NCBI GenBank assembly: GCA_946403735.1
Contig: CAMJAZ010000004.1
Coordinates: 1-14,714 of the forward strand
Direction: 5' to 3'
DNA length: 14,714 nt
Source of the DNA: an uncultured Selenomonadales bacterium
GTDB lineage: Bacteria > Bacillota > Negativicutes > Selenomonadales > Selenomonadaceae
Positions 1 through 6,806 of the stretch are shown piece by piece (position 1 is the stretch's first letter; every line of letters starts with the position of its first letter). The translations under genes and the position numbers were made by a program. Below the pieces are notes generated by a model. That model was not told the origin of the DNA, ran no database searches, and was given only the letters and a program-made list of their open reading frames with translations.

Positions 1-1
1 C

Positions 2-361
2 GACGGCTCAACAATAATTTTTCTTAATGCTAAAGGTGATACTGGCAAACCGCACAGAGATATTAAAAATCTTCTCAACTTCATTAAAGGCGAACCAGCC
101 AAAGGTCGATTTACAAAAAAAATTGCTTTAAAAATTGAAGAAGTGAAACGTAACGACAAAATGAAGGTGGACTATATGTCATGGTATGCTGAAGAAATGC
201 GCATTAAAAAAATTGCTCGCGAAGAAACTAAAACAGAAATGATAAAAAATTTTTTATCTGCAAAAACACCTATCAAATTTATTATTGAAGCAACAGGTTG
301 GACAAAAGAAAAAATTCTTGAATTTGCTAAAAAGGAAAATCTTAAAGTCGTAGAAGATTGA
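2..361 (+). CDS. Rpn-family PD-(D/E)XK nuclease/transposase-like protein, 3' part
   Basis: This is the C-terminal 119 codons of a gene whose 5' end lies outside the window; the frame is open from base 2 to the TGA at 359-361. The visible start (DGSTIIFLNAKG) and the lysine/glutamate-rich helical middle (YMSWYAEEMR near window residues 57-66) look like the C-terminal half of Rpn (recombination-promoting nuclease, PD-(D/E)XK) proteins. These often carry the motif 'yKIFLNxKG' and a closing segment resembling 'IEEATGWTKEKI', seen here at window residues 92-106. The nuclease active site would lie upstream and cannot be seen, so activity is unknown. In known families these proteins are multi-copy and promote RecA-independent recombination. 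An internal ATG at 143 is only a methionine within the longer frame. Confidence 0.7.
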   Translation, partial: DGSTIIFLNAKGDTGKPHRDIKNLLNFIKGEPAKGRFTKKIALKIEEVKRNDKMKVDYMSWYAEEMRIKKIAREETKTEMIKNFLSAKTPIKFIIEATGWTKEKILEFAKKENLKVVED

Positions 362-408
362 ACTTTATCGAAAAGCGGAAAATTTTTGTACGGGGTGTTT
401 AGATAAAT

Positions 409-1203
409 TTGTTTACTGGAAAAAAAGTTGGAGTCAGCAAGGAAGAAACATTTCTTTCTTACTACAAGTATTTTGAGCGTGACTTGGCGAAAATTCCTGA
501 AGAAAAATTAAAGTTTCTCGCCACTTCATCAGAAATTCCTGCAGTTCCTTTTGAACAACGAAATTTATTCTTAGCTGGTAGAGACGAAGATTTTTGCCAA
601 ATTGGTTACGGCGTAGCTAAAGACGGTACTGGATTTGTTTGCAACGAAACTTATATGCCCAATGTCAAAGGTGAAATGCTTGATTGGTGGTTCGCTTGGC
701 ATAGCGTAGGTTCAGATCTGCGCTATAAAATTTGGGATAATGAAGATCATTATTTTGCGCGAGCTGATAACGTCGATTATGTTTGCAATTCCAATGTTCC
801 AGTAAATCAAAAAACTTGGGGCGTCAATCACTATATTCTTGAAGATATTGGAAATGGTGCTAGCTTTTTAAAAATCTGTTTTAAAAGACCTGCTGATTTT
901 GGTTTTGATGAAAAAATTATCGGTACGGAAAAATGTGAATCGTTAGTTTGCGGAATTGGTGACGGCGAATGCGCTGCGGCTATGGTGCATAAATGGTATT
1001 CGTACAAAGACGGCGTCAAATTCTGTTCACGTTTTTGGATCGGTTTCGCAGATGTTGACGGAAAGATTTTAAAAACTTTGCCCGACGGCGTCAAAGTTCC
1101 TGTTGACGTTGCGCGTGGTTTATTTGCCCACAATATCAAGGAATTTACAAACTTAGCGGCAATTTTGCCTGAAGTTTATGAGGAAAATAAAAATAATTTT
1201 TAA
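409..1203 (+). CDS. Zn-dependent C-C hydrolase of the PhlG/phloretin hydrolase family
   Basis: This 264-residue protein is about 25-30 residues shorter than characterised PhlG. The family cleaves a carbon-carbon bond between an acyl chain and a polyhydroxylated aromatic ring: 2,4-diacetylphloroglucinol in Pseudomonas, phloretin in gut eubacteria. All four zinc ligands known from PhlG (H129, E160, H270, E274) have counterparts here with matching spacing in each pair: H114 in EDHY, E145 in HYILED, and H241/E245 in HNIKE. The typical block LDWWFAWH is at 91-98. There is no signal peptide, so it is probably cytosolic. The start is TTG at 409, with a GGGGTG stretch at about 392-397 as a possible ribosome site. 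It stands alone between an Rpn-like gene and the ribosomal operon, so the substrate is not indicated by context. The family call is firm; the substrate is unknown, with a plant polyphenol an inference. Confidence 0.85.
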   Translation: MFTGKKVGVSKEETFLSYYKYFERDLAKIPEEKLKFLATSSEIPAVPFEQRNLFLAGRDEDFCQIGYGVAKDGTGFVCNETYMPNVKGEMLDWWFAWHSVGSDLRYKIWDNEDHYFARADNVDYVCNSNVPVNQKTWGVNHYILEDIGNGASFLKICFKRPADFGFDEKIIGTEKCESLVCGIGDGECAAAMVHKWYSYKDGVKFCSRFWIGFADVDGKILKTLPDGVKVPVDVARGLFAHNIKEFTNLAAILPEVYEENKNNF

Positions 1204-1210
1204 AAATTTG

Positions 1211-1239
1211 TAGACAATATATAAAAAACGTGGTAAATT
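1211..1239 (+). promoter_or_regulatory. Predicted promoter of the rpmJ-rplQ operon
   Basis: TAGACA (1211-1216) lies 17 bp before TAAATT (1234-1239), and a TG dinucleotide one base upstream (1231-1232) gives an extended -10. A start near 1246 would leave a leader of about 20 nt before rpmJ, with the GAGGAGG ribosome site at 1251-1257. The ribosomal genes need a promoter here because the usual upstream genes (infA, secY) are absent. Confidence 0.55.
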
Positions 1240-1265
1240 AGCAACTTGTTGAGGAGGCGGGAACT

Positions 1266-1379
1266 GTGAAAGTTAGACCTTCAGTAAAAAAGATGTGCGA
1301 CAAGTGCAAAATTATTAAGCGCAAAGGTCGCGTCATGGTTATTTGTGAAAATCCCAAGCACAAACAGCGTCAGGGATAA
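1266..1379 (+). CDS. rpmJ: 50S ribosomal protein L36
   Basis: This 37-codon gene starts with GTG, 8 nt after a strong GAGGAGG (1251-1257). The product is the zinc-ribbon form of L36: C11, C14, C27 and H32 are in place (CDKC, then VICENPKH). L36 is a late-assembling protein of the large subunit. The sequence [14 protein letters not shown] is typical of bacteria, and the position directly before rpsM is the standard one. It is the first gene of the operon here, where infA would normally precede it. Confidence 0.96.
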   Translation: MKVRPSVKKMCDKCKIIKRKGRVMVICENPKHKQRQG

Positions 1380-1407
1380 AATTTTTTTTAGGAGGTGAAA
1401 ATTTTTT

Positions 1408-1779
1408 ATGGCTCGTATAGCTGGTGTAGATTTGCCCCGTGACAAAAGAATTGAGTACGCCTTAACGTACATTTTCGGTATTGGTCTTCCTTCGTCACAG
1501 AAAATTTTGAAGGAAACTGGAATTAATCCCGATACCAGAACTAAAGATCTCACGGATGACGAAGTAGTTAAACTTCGTGATGTCATTGATCACAATTACG
1601 TGGTAGAAGGTGACCTTCGCCGCGATATTCAAATGGACATCAAGCGACTCATTGATATTGGCTGCTATCGCGGACGCCGCCATCGTCTCGGTCTTCCTGT
1701 TCGTGGACAAAATACCAAAAACAACGCTAGAACTCGTAAAGGTCCTAAAAAGCTTGTACAAGGTAAAAAGAAAGAGTAG
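1408..1779 (+). CDS. rpsM: 30S ribosomal protein S13
   Basis: The 123-residue length is normal for S13. The N-terminus [21 protein letters not shown] and the C-terminal basic tail with RTRKGP near residues 110-115 are diagnostic. S13 sits in the head of the small subunit and contacts the large subunit and P-site tRNA. The ATG follows AGGAGGTG at 1391-1398. It lies 28 bp after rpmJ and is cotranscribed with it. The next spacer is made of 7-bp repeats. Confidence 0.98.
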   Translation: MARIAGVDLPRDKRIEYALTYIFGIGLPSSQKILKETGINPDTRTKDLTDDEVVKLRDVIDHNYVVEGDLRRDIQMDIKRLIDIGCYRGRRHRLGLPVRGQNTKNNARTRKGPKKLVQGKKKE

Positions 1780-1786
1780 TTAAGAA

Positions 1787-1828
1787 TTTTTAATTCTACA
1801 TTCTTAATTCTAAATTCTTAATTCCAAA
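1787..1828 (+). repeat. Degenerate 7-bp tandem repeat between rpsM and rpsK
   Basis: Six consecutive 7-bp units fit the consensus TTCTNAA with a few substitutions; TTCTTAA occurs twice exactly (1801-1807 and 1815-1821). The preceding seven bases, TTAAGAA at 1780-1786, are the reverse complement of the unit, so a short hairpin is possible. The array ends two bases before the GGGAGG ribosome site (1831-1836) of rpsK. Confidence 0.75.
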
Positions 1829-1845
1829 AAGGGAGGATTAAATAG

Positions 1846-2238
1846 GTGGCAACGAAAAGAACAGTTCGTGCAAAGAAAAAAGTTCGCAAAAATATAGAAT
1901 ATGGCGTGGCGCATATCAGCTCCACTTTCAATAACACGATTGTCACGATAACTGATAAAGGCGGAAATGCACTTTCATGGGCAAGCGCGGGTGGCTTAGG
2001 TTTTCGCGGCTCACGTAAAAGTACACCTTTTGCGGCACAGCAAGCGGCGGAAGTTGCGGCTAAAGCGGCTATGGAACATGGTTTGAAACAGGTTGAAGTT
2101 TACGTCAAAGGTCCTGGCGCAGGTCGCGAAGCGGCTATTCGTTCACTGCAGGCAACAGGTCTTGAAGTCAATATGATTAAAGACGTTACGCCGATTCCGC
2201 ATAACGGATGCCGTCCGCCAAAACGCAGACGCGTCTAA
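1846..2238 (+). CDS. rpsK: 30S ribosomal protein S11
   Basis: The 130-residue product has the family blocks [15 protein letters not shown] (23-37), [14 protein letters not shown] (about 88-101) and the C-terminal [13 protein letters not shown]11 lies in the platform of the small subunit and helps shape the E site and mRNA exit. The start is GTG at 1846 after GGGAGG at 1831-1836. Codon use matches its neighbours. Confidence 0.98.
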   Translation: MATKRTVRAKKKVRKNIEYGVAHISSTFNNTIVTITDKGGNALSWASAGGLGFRGSRKSTPFAAQQAAEVAAKAAMEHGLKQVEVYVKGPGAGREAAIRSLQATGLEVNMIKDVTPIPHNGCRPPKRRRV

Positions 2239-2239
2239 T

Positions 2240-2309
2240 TTAATTATGAATGCTTAATTCGTAATGCGTAATGAAATATTTCCTAAAAGCTAACACATTA
2301 AAGCTAACA
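2240..2309 (+). repeat. Ten-unit 7-bp repeat spacer between rpsK and rpsD
   Basis: The spacer divides in one register into ten 7-mers. The left half is built from TAATNCG-like units (GTAATGC at 2261 and GTAATGA at 2268). The right half has GCTAACA twice (2289-2295 and 2303-2309) with CCTAAAA at 2282-2288. The rpsD ribosome site AAGGAG (2310-2315) follows with no gap. The CCTAAAA-GCTAACA pair recurs before rplQ and, altered, before fabF. Confidence 0.7.
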
Positions 2310-2323
2310 AAGGAGAAAATTTA

Positions 2324-2917
2324 ATGGCAATCGATAGAACACCTGATTTAAAGCGTTGCCGTGCATTGGGAATTGAACCCACGCTTATCGGTCGCTCGCG
2401 CAAATCTAAGCGCCAAGTTCACCGTACAATGCGTAAAGTCAGCGAATATGCACTGCAACTTAAAGAAAAGCAAAAAGCTAAATTCATTTACGGCGTACTG
2501 GAACGTCCTTTCCGCAATTACTACGATAAGGCTAAAAAAATGCCTGGCGTCACTGGTGAAAATTTGTTAATCCTTTTGGAACGTCGCCTTGACAACGTAG
2601 TTTTCCGTCTCGGCTTTTCCAATACTCGCCGTCAAGCTCGCCAGTTCGTCACTCATGGTCACATTACTGTGAATGGTAAGCGCGTCGATATTCCGTCAGC
2701 CCTCATTAAAGCGGGTGACGTTATCGCAGTTTCTGAAAAAAGCCAGAGCAAGGAAGTTTTTAAAATCCTCAAAGAAACTAATAACGCGTTGAGTGCTCCT
2801 GCGTGGCTCGAATCGGATCAAGCTAATCTCAAAGGTAGCGTCGTACGTTTCCCAACTCGTGATGAAATTGACGTGCCAGTTAATGAACAGTCAATCGTTG
2901 AATTGTACTCCAGATAA
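2324..2917 (+). CDS. rpsD: 30S ribosomal protein S4
   Basis: This 197-residue protein is a primary binder of 16S rRNA that nucleates small-subunit assembly. The S4 RNA-binding fold is clear: [35 protein letters not shown] at about residues 86-120. The N-terminus lacks the zinc-binding cysteine cluster of the usual Firmicute S4 and reads [16 protein letters not shown], a form I associate with Negativicutes; this is the best taxonomic hint in the window. The ATG follows AAGGAG at 2310-2315. In other bacteria S4 represses the alpha operon; no S4-binding pseudoknot leader can be recognised here. Confidence 0.97.
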   Translation: MAIDRTPDLKRCRALGIEPTLIGRSRKSKRQVHRTMRKVSEYALQLKEKQKAKFIYGVLERPFRNYYDKAKKMPGVTGENLLILLERRLDNVVFRLGFSNTRRQARQFVTHGHITVNGKRVDIPSALIKAGDVIAVSEKSQSKEVFKILKETNNALSAPAWLESDQANLKGSVVRFPTRDEIDVPVNEQSIVELYSR

Positions 2918-2930
2918 TCGGTCTGCTATT

Positions 2931-3000
2931 TTATGCGTAGTGCGTAATTATAGGTTTTAGGGATTAGATTTTAGCCTAAACCCTAAACCCTAATCCCTAA
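2931..3000 (+). repeat. Telomere-like 7-bp repeats with inverted arms before rpoA
   Basis: Ten 7-mers lie in one register. The first three resemble the GTAATGC-type units before rpsD. The next three are TTTAGGG-like (AGGTTTT, AGGGATT, AGATTTT). The last four are CCCTAA units (AGCCTAA, two ACCCTAA, TCCCTAA). The two halves are inverted: TTAGGGATTAG (2957-2967) pairs perfectly with CTAATCCCTAA (2990-3000), and after two mismatches a further 5 bp can pair. The hairpin sits two bases before the rpoA ribosome site and has no T-run, so it is not a terminator. Confidence 0.75.
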
Positions 3001-3017
3001 TGAAAGGGGCAATACTC

Positions 3018-4091
3018 TTGGCAGACAATGAAAAATCTAAATTTGAGCCGAAGATTGAAACAGTTGAAATTCGCGCAGATTACGGCAAATTCATTTGTGA
3101 ACCGCTGGAGCGCGGCTATGGTCATACAATCGGAAATAGTCTGCGTCGTATGTTGTTAGCGTCGCTTGAAGGTGCCGCAGTCACGTCCATAAAAATTGAT
3201 GGCGTACTTCATGAATTTTCTACACTTCCTGGCGTTCGTGAAGATATTACAAACATTGTGCTGAATATTAAGCAACTTTGTTTAAAAATCGTGGGTACGG
3301 GCATTGTCAATCCAGAAAATCCTGACGAAGAGCCGCGCCATATCATCAGAATTGATTCCGATGAAACGCGAAAAAATCGTAGCGCAACTGGTGCTGACAT
3401 TGAAATTACTGGTGCTGACGTTATTTGCGGCGCTGACGTGGAAGTTGTCAACCCTGACTTGCACATAGCCACTTTAAATTCAGATGGACAACTGCATATT
3501 GAAATGCGCGTCGAAAAAAATTTTGGCTACGTCGAAGCAGAAAAAAATAAACGTCCTGACGACGTGATTGGCGTTATTCCGATTGACTCAATTTTTTCAC
3601 CAGTCCTGCGCGTCAATTATGAAGTTCAAGATACCCGCGTCGGCAATGAAATGGACTACGACAAGTTGATTCTTGAAGTTTGGACAAACGGCACTATTAA
3701 ACCCGATGAAGCAGTTGCTAAAGCGGCGGAAACGCTTATCAATCGTTTAAAACTTTTCCAGAGTATGCAAGGATTAGTTGAGGAAGTCTTAATCAATGAG
3801 GAAGAACCGCAAGTGCAGACTACAGCTGAAACGCCTACTACTGTACCTGAAGATAAAACTTCCAAGATTTTGGACATGACGATTGAGGATTTGGATTTGT
3901 CAGTACGTTCATTCAACTGCTTGAAACGTGCGGGAATTGACTTTGTTGGCGATCTCGTCAATAAGAGTGAAGAAGATATGATGAAGGTACGCAATCTCGG
4001 CAGAAAGTCACTTGATGAAGTTAAAAAGAAACTTGAAGATATTGGCTTGTCGCTGAAACCTAGCGTTCACGTCAACACCGATGAAATTTAA
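3018..4091 (+). CDS. rpoA: RNA polymerase subunit alpha
   Basis: Alpha dimerises to nucleate RNA polymerase assembly and contacts activators and UP elements. The N-terminal domain (about 1-245) shows [17 protein letters not shown] and DGVLHEFS. The C-terminal helix-hairpin-helix domain (from about 285) shows [15 protein letters not shown] and [19 protein letters not shown] choose TTG at 3018, 8 nt after AAAGGGG (3003-3009), over the in-frame ATG at 3000, which has no ribosome site and lies inside the repeat. The product is then 357 residues, against about 315 usually. The excess is an insertion of about 20 residues around 94-122, charged and proline-rich, plus a longer linker (about 262-285). 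Both are in frame and flanked by conserved sequence, so this is probably lineage variation. Confidence 0.95.
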   Translation: MADNEKSKFEPKIETVEIRADYGKFICEPLERGYGHTIGNSLRRMLLASLEGAAVTSIKIDGVLHEFSTLPGVREDITNIVLNIKQLCLKIVGTGIVNPENPDEEPRHIIRIDSDETRKNRSATGADIEITGADVICGADVEVVNPDLHIATLNSDGQLHIEMRVEKNFGYVEAEKNKRPDDVIGVIPIDSIFSPVLRVNYEVQDTRVGNEMDYDKLILEVWTNGTIKPDEAVAKAAETLINRLKLFQSMQGLVEEVLINEEEPQVQTTAETPTTVPEDKTSKILDMTIEDLDLSVRSFNCLKRAGIDFVGDLVNKSEEDMMKVRNLGRKSLDEVKKKLEDIGLSLKPSVHVNTDEI

Positions 4092-4097
4092 TTCAAT

Positions 4098-4127
4098 GCG
4101 TAATGATTTAGCCTAAAAGCTAACATT
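4098..4127 (+). repeat. Repeat element before rplQ shared with other spacers
   Basis: The spacer carries GTAATGA (4100-4106), then CCTAAAA (4112-4118) and GCTAACA (4119-4125), the same units and order as before rpsD, with a 5-bp instead of a 7-bp joint between them. The stretch 4112-4127 matches 14 of 16 bases of the segment at 6775-6790 before fabF. The ribosome site AAAGG follows at 4131-4135. Confidence 0.6.
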
Positions 4128-4143
4128 CAGAAAGGATTTAAAG

Positions 4144-4491
4144 ATGAGTTATAGAAGGCTCGGCAGGAACAGCGGCGCACGTAAGGCTCTGTTTAAGTCG
4201 CTCCTTGCCGCATTTTTCACTTACGGGCAAATCGAAACTACCGAAGCTAAGGCTAAGGAACTTCGCAAATTTGCTGACAAAGTCGTCACGCTTGCTAAAC
4301 GCGGCGATCTTAGCGCTCGTCGTCAAGCCATTCAAATGGTGGCTAACGTCGAAGTCGTACATAAAATTTTTGAAGAGTTGCCGCAAAAGTTCAGTGATCG
4401 TGAAGGCGGTTACACTCGCATTTTGAAACTTGGTCCGCGTCGTGGAGACGCCGCTCCTATGGTTTTAATGGAACTGGCTGACAAAGATTGA
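4144..4491 (+). CDS. rplQ: 50S ribosomal protein L17
   Basis: The 115-residue length is normal for L17. The N-terminus [20 protein letters not shown] and the C-terminal segment [24 protein letters not shown] are diagnostic. L17 lies near the exit of the peptide tunnel in the large subunit. The ATG follows AAAGG at 4131-4135. This closes the alpha operon; the genes that often follow in Firmicutes (ecfA, truA, rplM, rpsI) are absent. Confidence 0.98.
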   Translation: MSYRRLGRNSGARKALFKSLLAAFFTYGQIETTEAKAKELRKFADKVVTLAKRGDLSARRQAIQMVANVEVVHKIFEELPQKFSDREGGYTRILKLGPRRGDAAPMVLMELADKD

Positions 4492-4506
4492 AAACTTAAT
4501 GGAATT

Positions 4507-4540
4507 TTGAAAATTATTTTTTAGAAAATTTTCAATTTCT
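4507..4540 (+). terminator. Possible weak terminator after rplQ
   Basis: A perfect 9-bp inverted repeat, TTGAAAATT (4507-4515) with AATTTTCAA (4527-4535), has an 11-nt loop and is followed by TTTCTT. The stem is almost all A:T, so termination would be weak. Its place between the ribosomal operon and the fabG promoter favours a terminator role. Confidence 0.35.
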
Positions 4541-4548
4541 TAAAAAAG

Positions 4549-4577
4549 TGGACAAGTTAAAGCGTTTGTGTTATATT
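4549..4577 (+). promoter_or_regulatory. Predicted promoter of fabG
   Basis: TGGACA (4549-4554) lies 17 bp before TATATT (4572-4577), with TG at 4569-4570 forming an extended -10. The start would be near 4584, almost at the GGAGG ribosome site (4585-4589), so the mRNA leader is very short. No FapR-like operator is recognised. Confidence 0.6.
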
Positions 4578-4597
4578 TTTGCGTGGAGGCGTAAATT

Positions 4598-5347
4598 TTG
4601 GAAAAAATTTTGAAAGGTAAATCTGCGCTGGTAACTGGAGCGTCACGCGGAATTGGGCGTGCTATTGCATTGAAACTTTCAAGTCTCGGCGCAAAAGTCG
4701 CGATAAATTTTGCTGGCAACTTAGCTAAGGCGCAGGAAGTTCAAGCGGCTATCGAATCGAATGGCGAACAGGCTATCTTAGTTCAAGGAAACGTTGCAGA
4801 TTTTGAAACGGTTCAAACTATCGTTAAGACCGTGACGGATAATTTTGGGACGTTTGATATTCTTATCAACAACGCTGGAATTACGCGGGACAATCTTTTA
4901 ATCAAGATGAGCGAATCAGACTTTGACGAAGTCATTGCCACGAACTTAAAAGGCGTCTTCAACTGCACAAAGGCTGTAGCGCGTATTATGATGAAACAGC
5001 GCAGTGGACGGATTGTAAATCTTTCGTCAGTCGTTGGACTTACTGGTAACATCAGTCAAGCGAATTATGCGGCGGCTAAGGCTGGAATTATCGGCTTTAC
5101 AAAGTCTGCTGCTAAAGAGCTTGCCTCTAGAAACGTCACTGTCAATGCGGTTGCGCCTGGCTTTATCGAAACAGATATGACAAATGTACTTTCCGACAAA
5201 GTCAAAGATGAACTGTTGAAGGGCATACCTGCTGGACGAATTGGCGACGTTGAAGACGTTGCAAACCTTGTAGCGTTTTTAGTTTCTGATAAAGCGGCTT
5301 ATATCACAGGTCAAGTTATCGCAGTTGATGGCGGAATGGCTATGTGA
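4598..5347 (+). CDS. fabG: 3-oxoacyl-ACP reductase
   Basis: This 249-residue short-chain dehydrogenase reduces beta-ketoacyl-ACP with NADPH in type II fatty acid synthesis. The cofactor motif TGASRGIG is at 13-20 and NNAG at 91-94. The catalytic residues N116, S144, Y157 and K161 are present (YAAAK), and the C-terminus ITGQVIAVDGGMAM is typical. The start is TTG at 4598 after GGAGG at 4585-4589. It heads the fab block, with acpP 59 bp downstream. The usual upstream partner fabD is absent. Confidence 0.95.
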   Translation: MEKILKGKSALVTGASRGIGRAIALKLSSLGAKVAINFAGNLAKAQEVQAAIESNGEQAILVQGNVADFETVQTIVKTVTDNFGTFDILINNAGITRDNLLIKMSESDFDEVIATNLKGVFNCTKAVARIMMKQRSGRIVNLSSVVGLTGNISQANYAAAKAGIIGFTKSAAKELASRNVTVNAVAPGFIETDMTNVLSDKVKDELLKGIPAGRIGDVEDVANLVAFLVSDKAAYITGQVIAVDGGMAM

Positions 5348-5406
5348 AATTTAATTAACAACTAAAAAGTACAAACGCAAAATTTTTTGAGGAGTGTGAG
5401 TTTGTA

Positions 5407-5637
5407 GTGTCGACTTTTGACCAGGTTAAGAAAATTGTTGTGGAACAGCTCGGAGTTGAGGCTGATGAAGTTCAAATGTCTTCAACTTTCGTCGATGACC
5501 TTGGTGCCGATTCACTTGACATTGTTGAACTTATTATGGCTTTCGAGGAAGAATTCAATATTGAAATCCCCGATGAAAAAGCTGAAAAAATTAAAACCGT
5601 CGAAGACGTTGTTAAGTATATCGAAGAAGTTCAATAA
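5407..5637 (+). CDS. acpP: Acyl carrier protein
   Basis: This 76-residue acidic protein carries growing acyl chains on a phosphopantetheine arm attached to S36 in the motif GADSLD (33-38). The helix II region [21 protein letters not shown] is typical of the fatty-acid synthesis ACP. The start is GTG at 5407; the best ribosome site, GAGGAG at 5389-5394, lies 12 nt upstream, which is long but no alternative in-frame start is better. The gene is followed by a strong hairpin terminator. Confidence 0.96.
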   Translation: MSTFDQVKKIVVEQLGVEADEVQMSSTFVDDLGADSLDIVELIMAFEEEFNIEIPDEKAEKIKTVEDVVKYIEEVQ

Positions 5638-5676
5638 ACCGCAGATAAAATTTTTGCGAATAAAGTTTTTGGATTC

Positions 5677-5713
5677 AATCCCGTGAAGTAAAATTTTCTT
5701 CGCGGGATTTTTT
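5677..5713 (+). terminator. Rho-independent terminator after acpP
   Basis: A 12-bp stem with one T:G wobble is formed by 5677-5688 (AATCCCGTGAAG) and 5698-5709 (CTTCGCGGGATT), closing a 9-nt loop and running into a row of T. It would end or attenuate transcription from the fabG promoter, so the genes from 5793 may depend on read-through or on a promoter I cannot identify. Confidence 0.85.
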
Positions 5714-5722
5714 AAAATGATT

Positions 5723-5778
5723 AGTAAATAGTTAGTAATGAAAACTACTGACTACTAACTACTCACTACTAACTAAAA
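5723..5778 (+). repeat. ACTACTN 7-bp repeat before the fabK-like gene
   Basis: Eight 7-mers lie in one register. Four are ACTACTN (ACTACTG, ACTACTA, ACTACTC, ACTACTA; 5744-5771), closed by ACTAAAA. The left units, AGTAAAT and AGTTAGT, are their inverse, and TAGTTAGTA (5729-5737) can pair with TACTAACTA (5753-5761). The ribosome site AAAGGAGG (5777-5784) overlaps the end. No clear promoter is visible in the spacer. Confidence 0.75.
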
Positions 5779-5792
5779 AGGAGGTCTGCCGA

Positions 5793-6734
5793 TTGAAACT
5801 TCCTGAACTTAAAATAGGAACAAAGATAGCCAAAATACCGATAGTTCAAGGCGGAATGGCAATTCGTCTATCAACTGCGCGGCTGGCGGCGGCAGTCGCT
5901 AATGAAGGCGGCATAGGTTTAATTGCGGCGTCGGGAATGACTCATCCTGAATTGCGCTATGAAATAAAATTGGCTCGATCTTTGACAAACGGAATAATCG
6001 GAATAAACATAATGGTGGCGGCGTCGGATTTCGCAGGTATCGTCAACACGGCGATTGACGCTGGCATTGATTTAATCGTCGCTGGCGCAGGTTTTTCACG
6101 TGATATTTTTGAACTCGGCAAAGAATCTAAAACGCCTATAGTTCCAATAGTATCGTCAGTACGGCTTGCAAAAATTTCTGAAAAGCTTGGCGCGGCTGCT
6201 ATCGTCGTCGAAGGCAAAGAGGCTGGCGGTCATTTAGGAACAGACGTTTCATCACGTGAACTTATTCCGCCGATACGTGCCGCAGTTAAAATTCCTGTCA
6301 TAGCGGCTGGCGGCGTACTTAGTGGCAAAGATATTATTGAAATGCTGAATATGGGCGCTAACGGCGTACAAATGGGCTCACGATTTGCGGCAAGCGTCGA
6401 ATCCAATGCCGCGCCAAGTTTGAAAGAATATTATTTGAAGTCACGTCCTGAAGATGTCGTCGTCATTCAAAGTCCCGTCGGTTTACCTGGTCGCGCAGTT
6501 CGTACGCCATTTTCTAAGCGCGTCATGGAAGGTCCAGTGCCGCCAAAAGTTTGTGATTCGTGCCTTAAAGCTTGCAAACATAATTTCTGTATCGTCCGTG
6601 CGTTGACTCGTGCGCAACAAGGCGACGTTGAAACGGGGCTTGTCTTCACTGGCGAATATATGCCGCGCATTGAAAAAATTTTATCGGTTAAAGAAATTAT
6701 TGGTCAGCTTGTCACAGAAGCCGAAGCGGTTTAA
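5793..6734 (+). CDS. FMN oxidoreductase of the FabK/nitronate monooxygenase family
   Basis: This 313-residue TIM-barrel flavoprotein shows VQGGMA (18-23), the catalytic histidine region AGGHLG (H147) and the phosphate-binding AAGGVLSG (171-178) and MGSRFAAS (194-201). Within the family, FabK is an NAD(P)H enoyl-ACP reductase, while the NMO branch oxidises nitronates. Its place between acpP and fabF and the lack of fabI here suggest an enoyl reductase role. However, a C-terminal cysteine group (C254, C257, C261, C266) occurs, as I recall, in Firmicute members annotated as NMO, so function is open. The start is TTG at 5793 after AAAGGAGG. Confidence 0.8.
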   Translation: MKLPELKIGTKIAKIPIVQGGMAIRLSTARLAAAVANEGGIGLIAASGMTHPELRYEIKLARSLTNGIIGINIMVAASDFAGIVNTAIDAGIDLIVAGAGFSRDIFELGKESKTPIVPIVSSVRLAKISEKLGAAAIVVEGKEAGGHLGTDVSSRELIPPIRAAVKIPVIAAGGVLSGKDIIEMLNMGANGVQMGSRFAASVESNAAPSLKEYYLKSRPEDVVVIQSPVGLPGRAVRTPFSKRVMEGPVPPKVCDSCLKACKHNFCIVRALTRAQQGDVETGLVFTGEYMPRIEKILSVKEIIGQLVTEAEAV

Positions 6735-6736
6735 TT

Positions 6737-6792
6737 GAATGAAGAATTTCGAATTAAGAATTTAGAATTATTTTCCTACAAGCTAGCATTGA
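6737..6792 (+). repeat. GAATTNN 7-bp repeat before fabF
   Basis: Five 7-mers of the form GAATNNN (GAATGAA, GAATTTC, GAATTAA, GAATTTA, GAATTAT; 6737-6771) are followed by a segment CCTACAAGCTAGCATT (6775-6790) that matches the spacer before rplQ at 14 of 16 bases. AAAGGAG (6792-6798) follows at once. The repeat is open in the fabF frame, giving a false N-terminal extension. Confidence 0.75.
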
Positions 6793-6806
6793 AAGGAGAA
6801 TTTATT

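Noticed and set aside
2931..3000. True telomere or CRISPR array
   Set aside because: The units are 7 bp, without unique spacers, few in number and inside an operon spacer.
3000..3017. ATG at 3000 as rpoA start
   Set aside because: It is formed by the last base of the 7-bp array, has no ribosome site, and overlaps the AAAGGGG that serves TTG 3018.
6735..6806. N-terminal extension of FabF from TTG 6735
   Set aside because: The 24 extra residues are translated repeat, and KAS II catalytic numbering fits the start at 6807.
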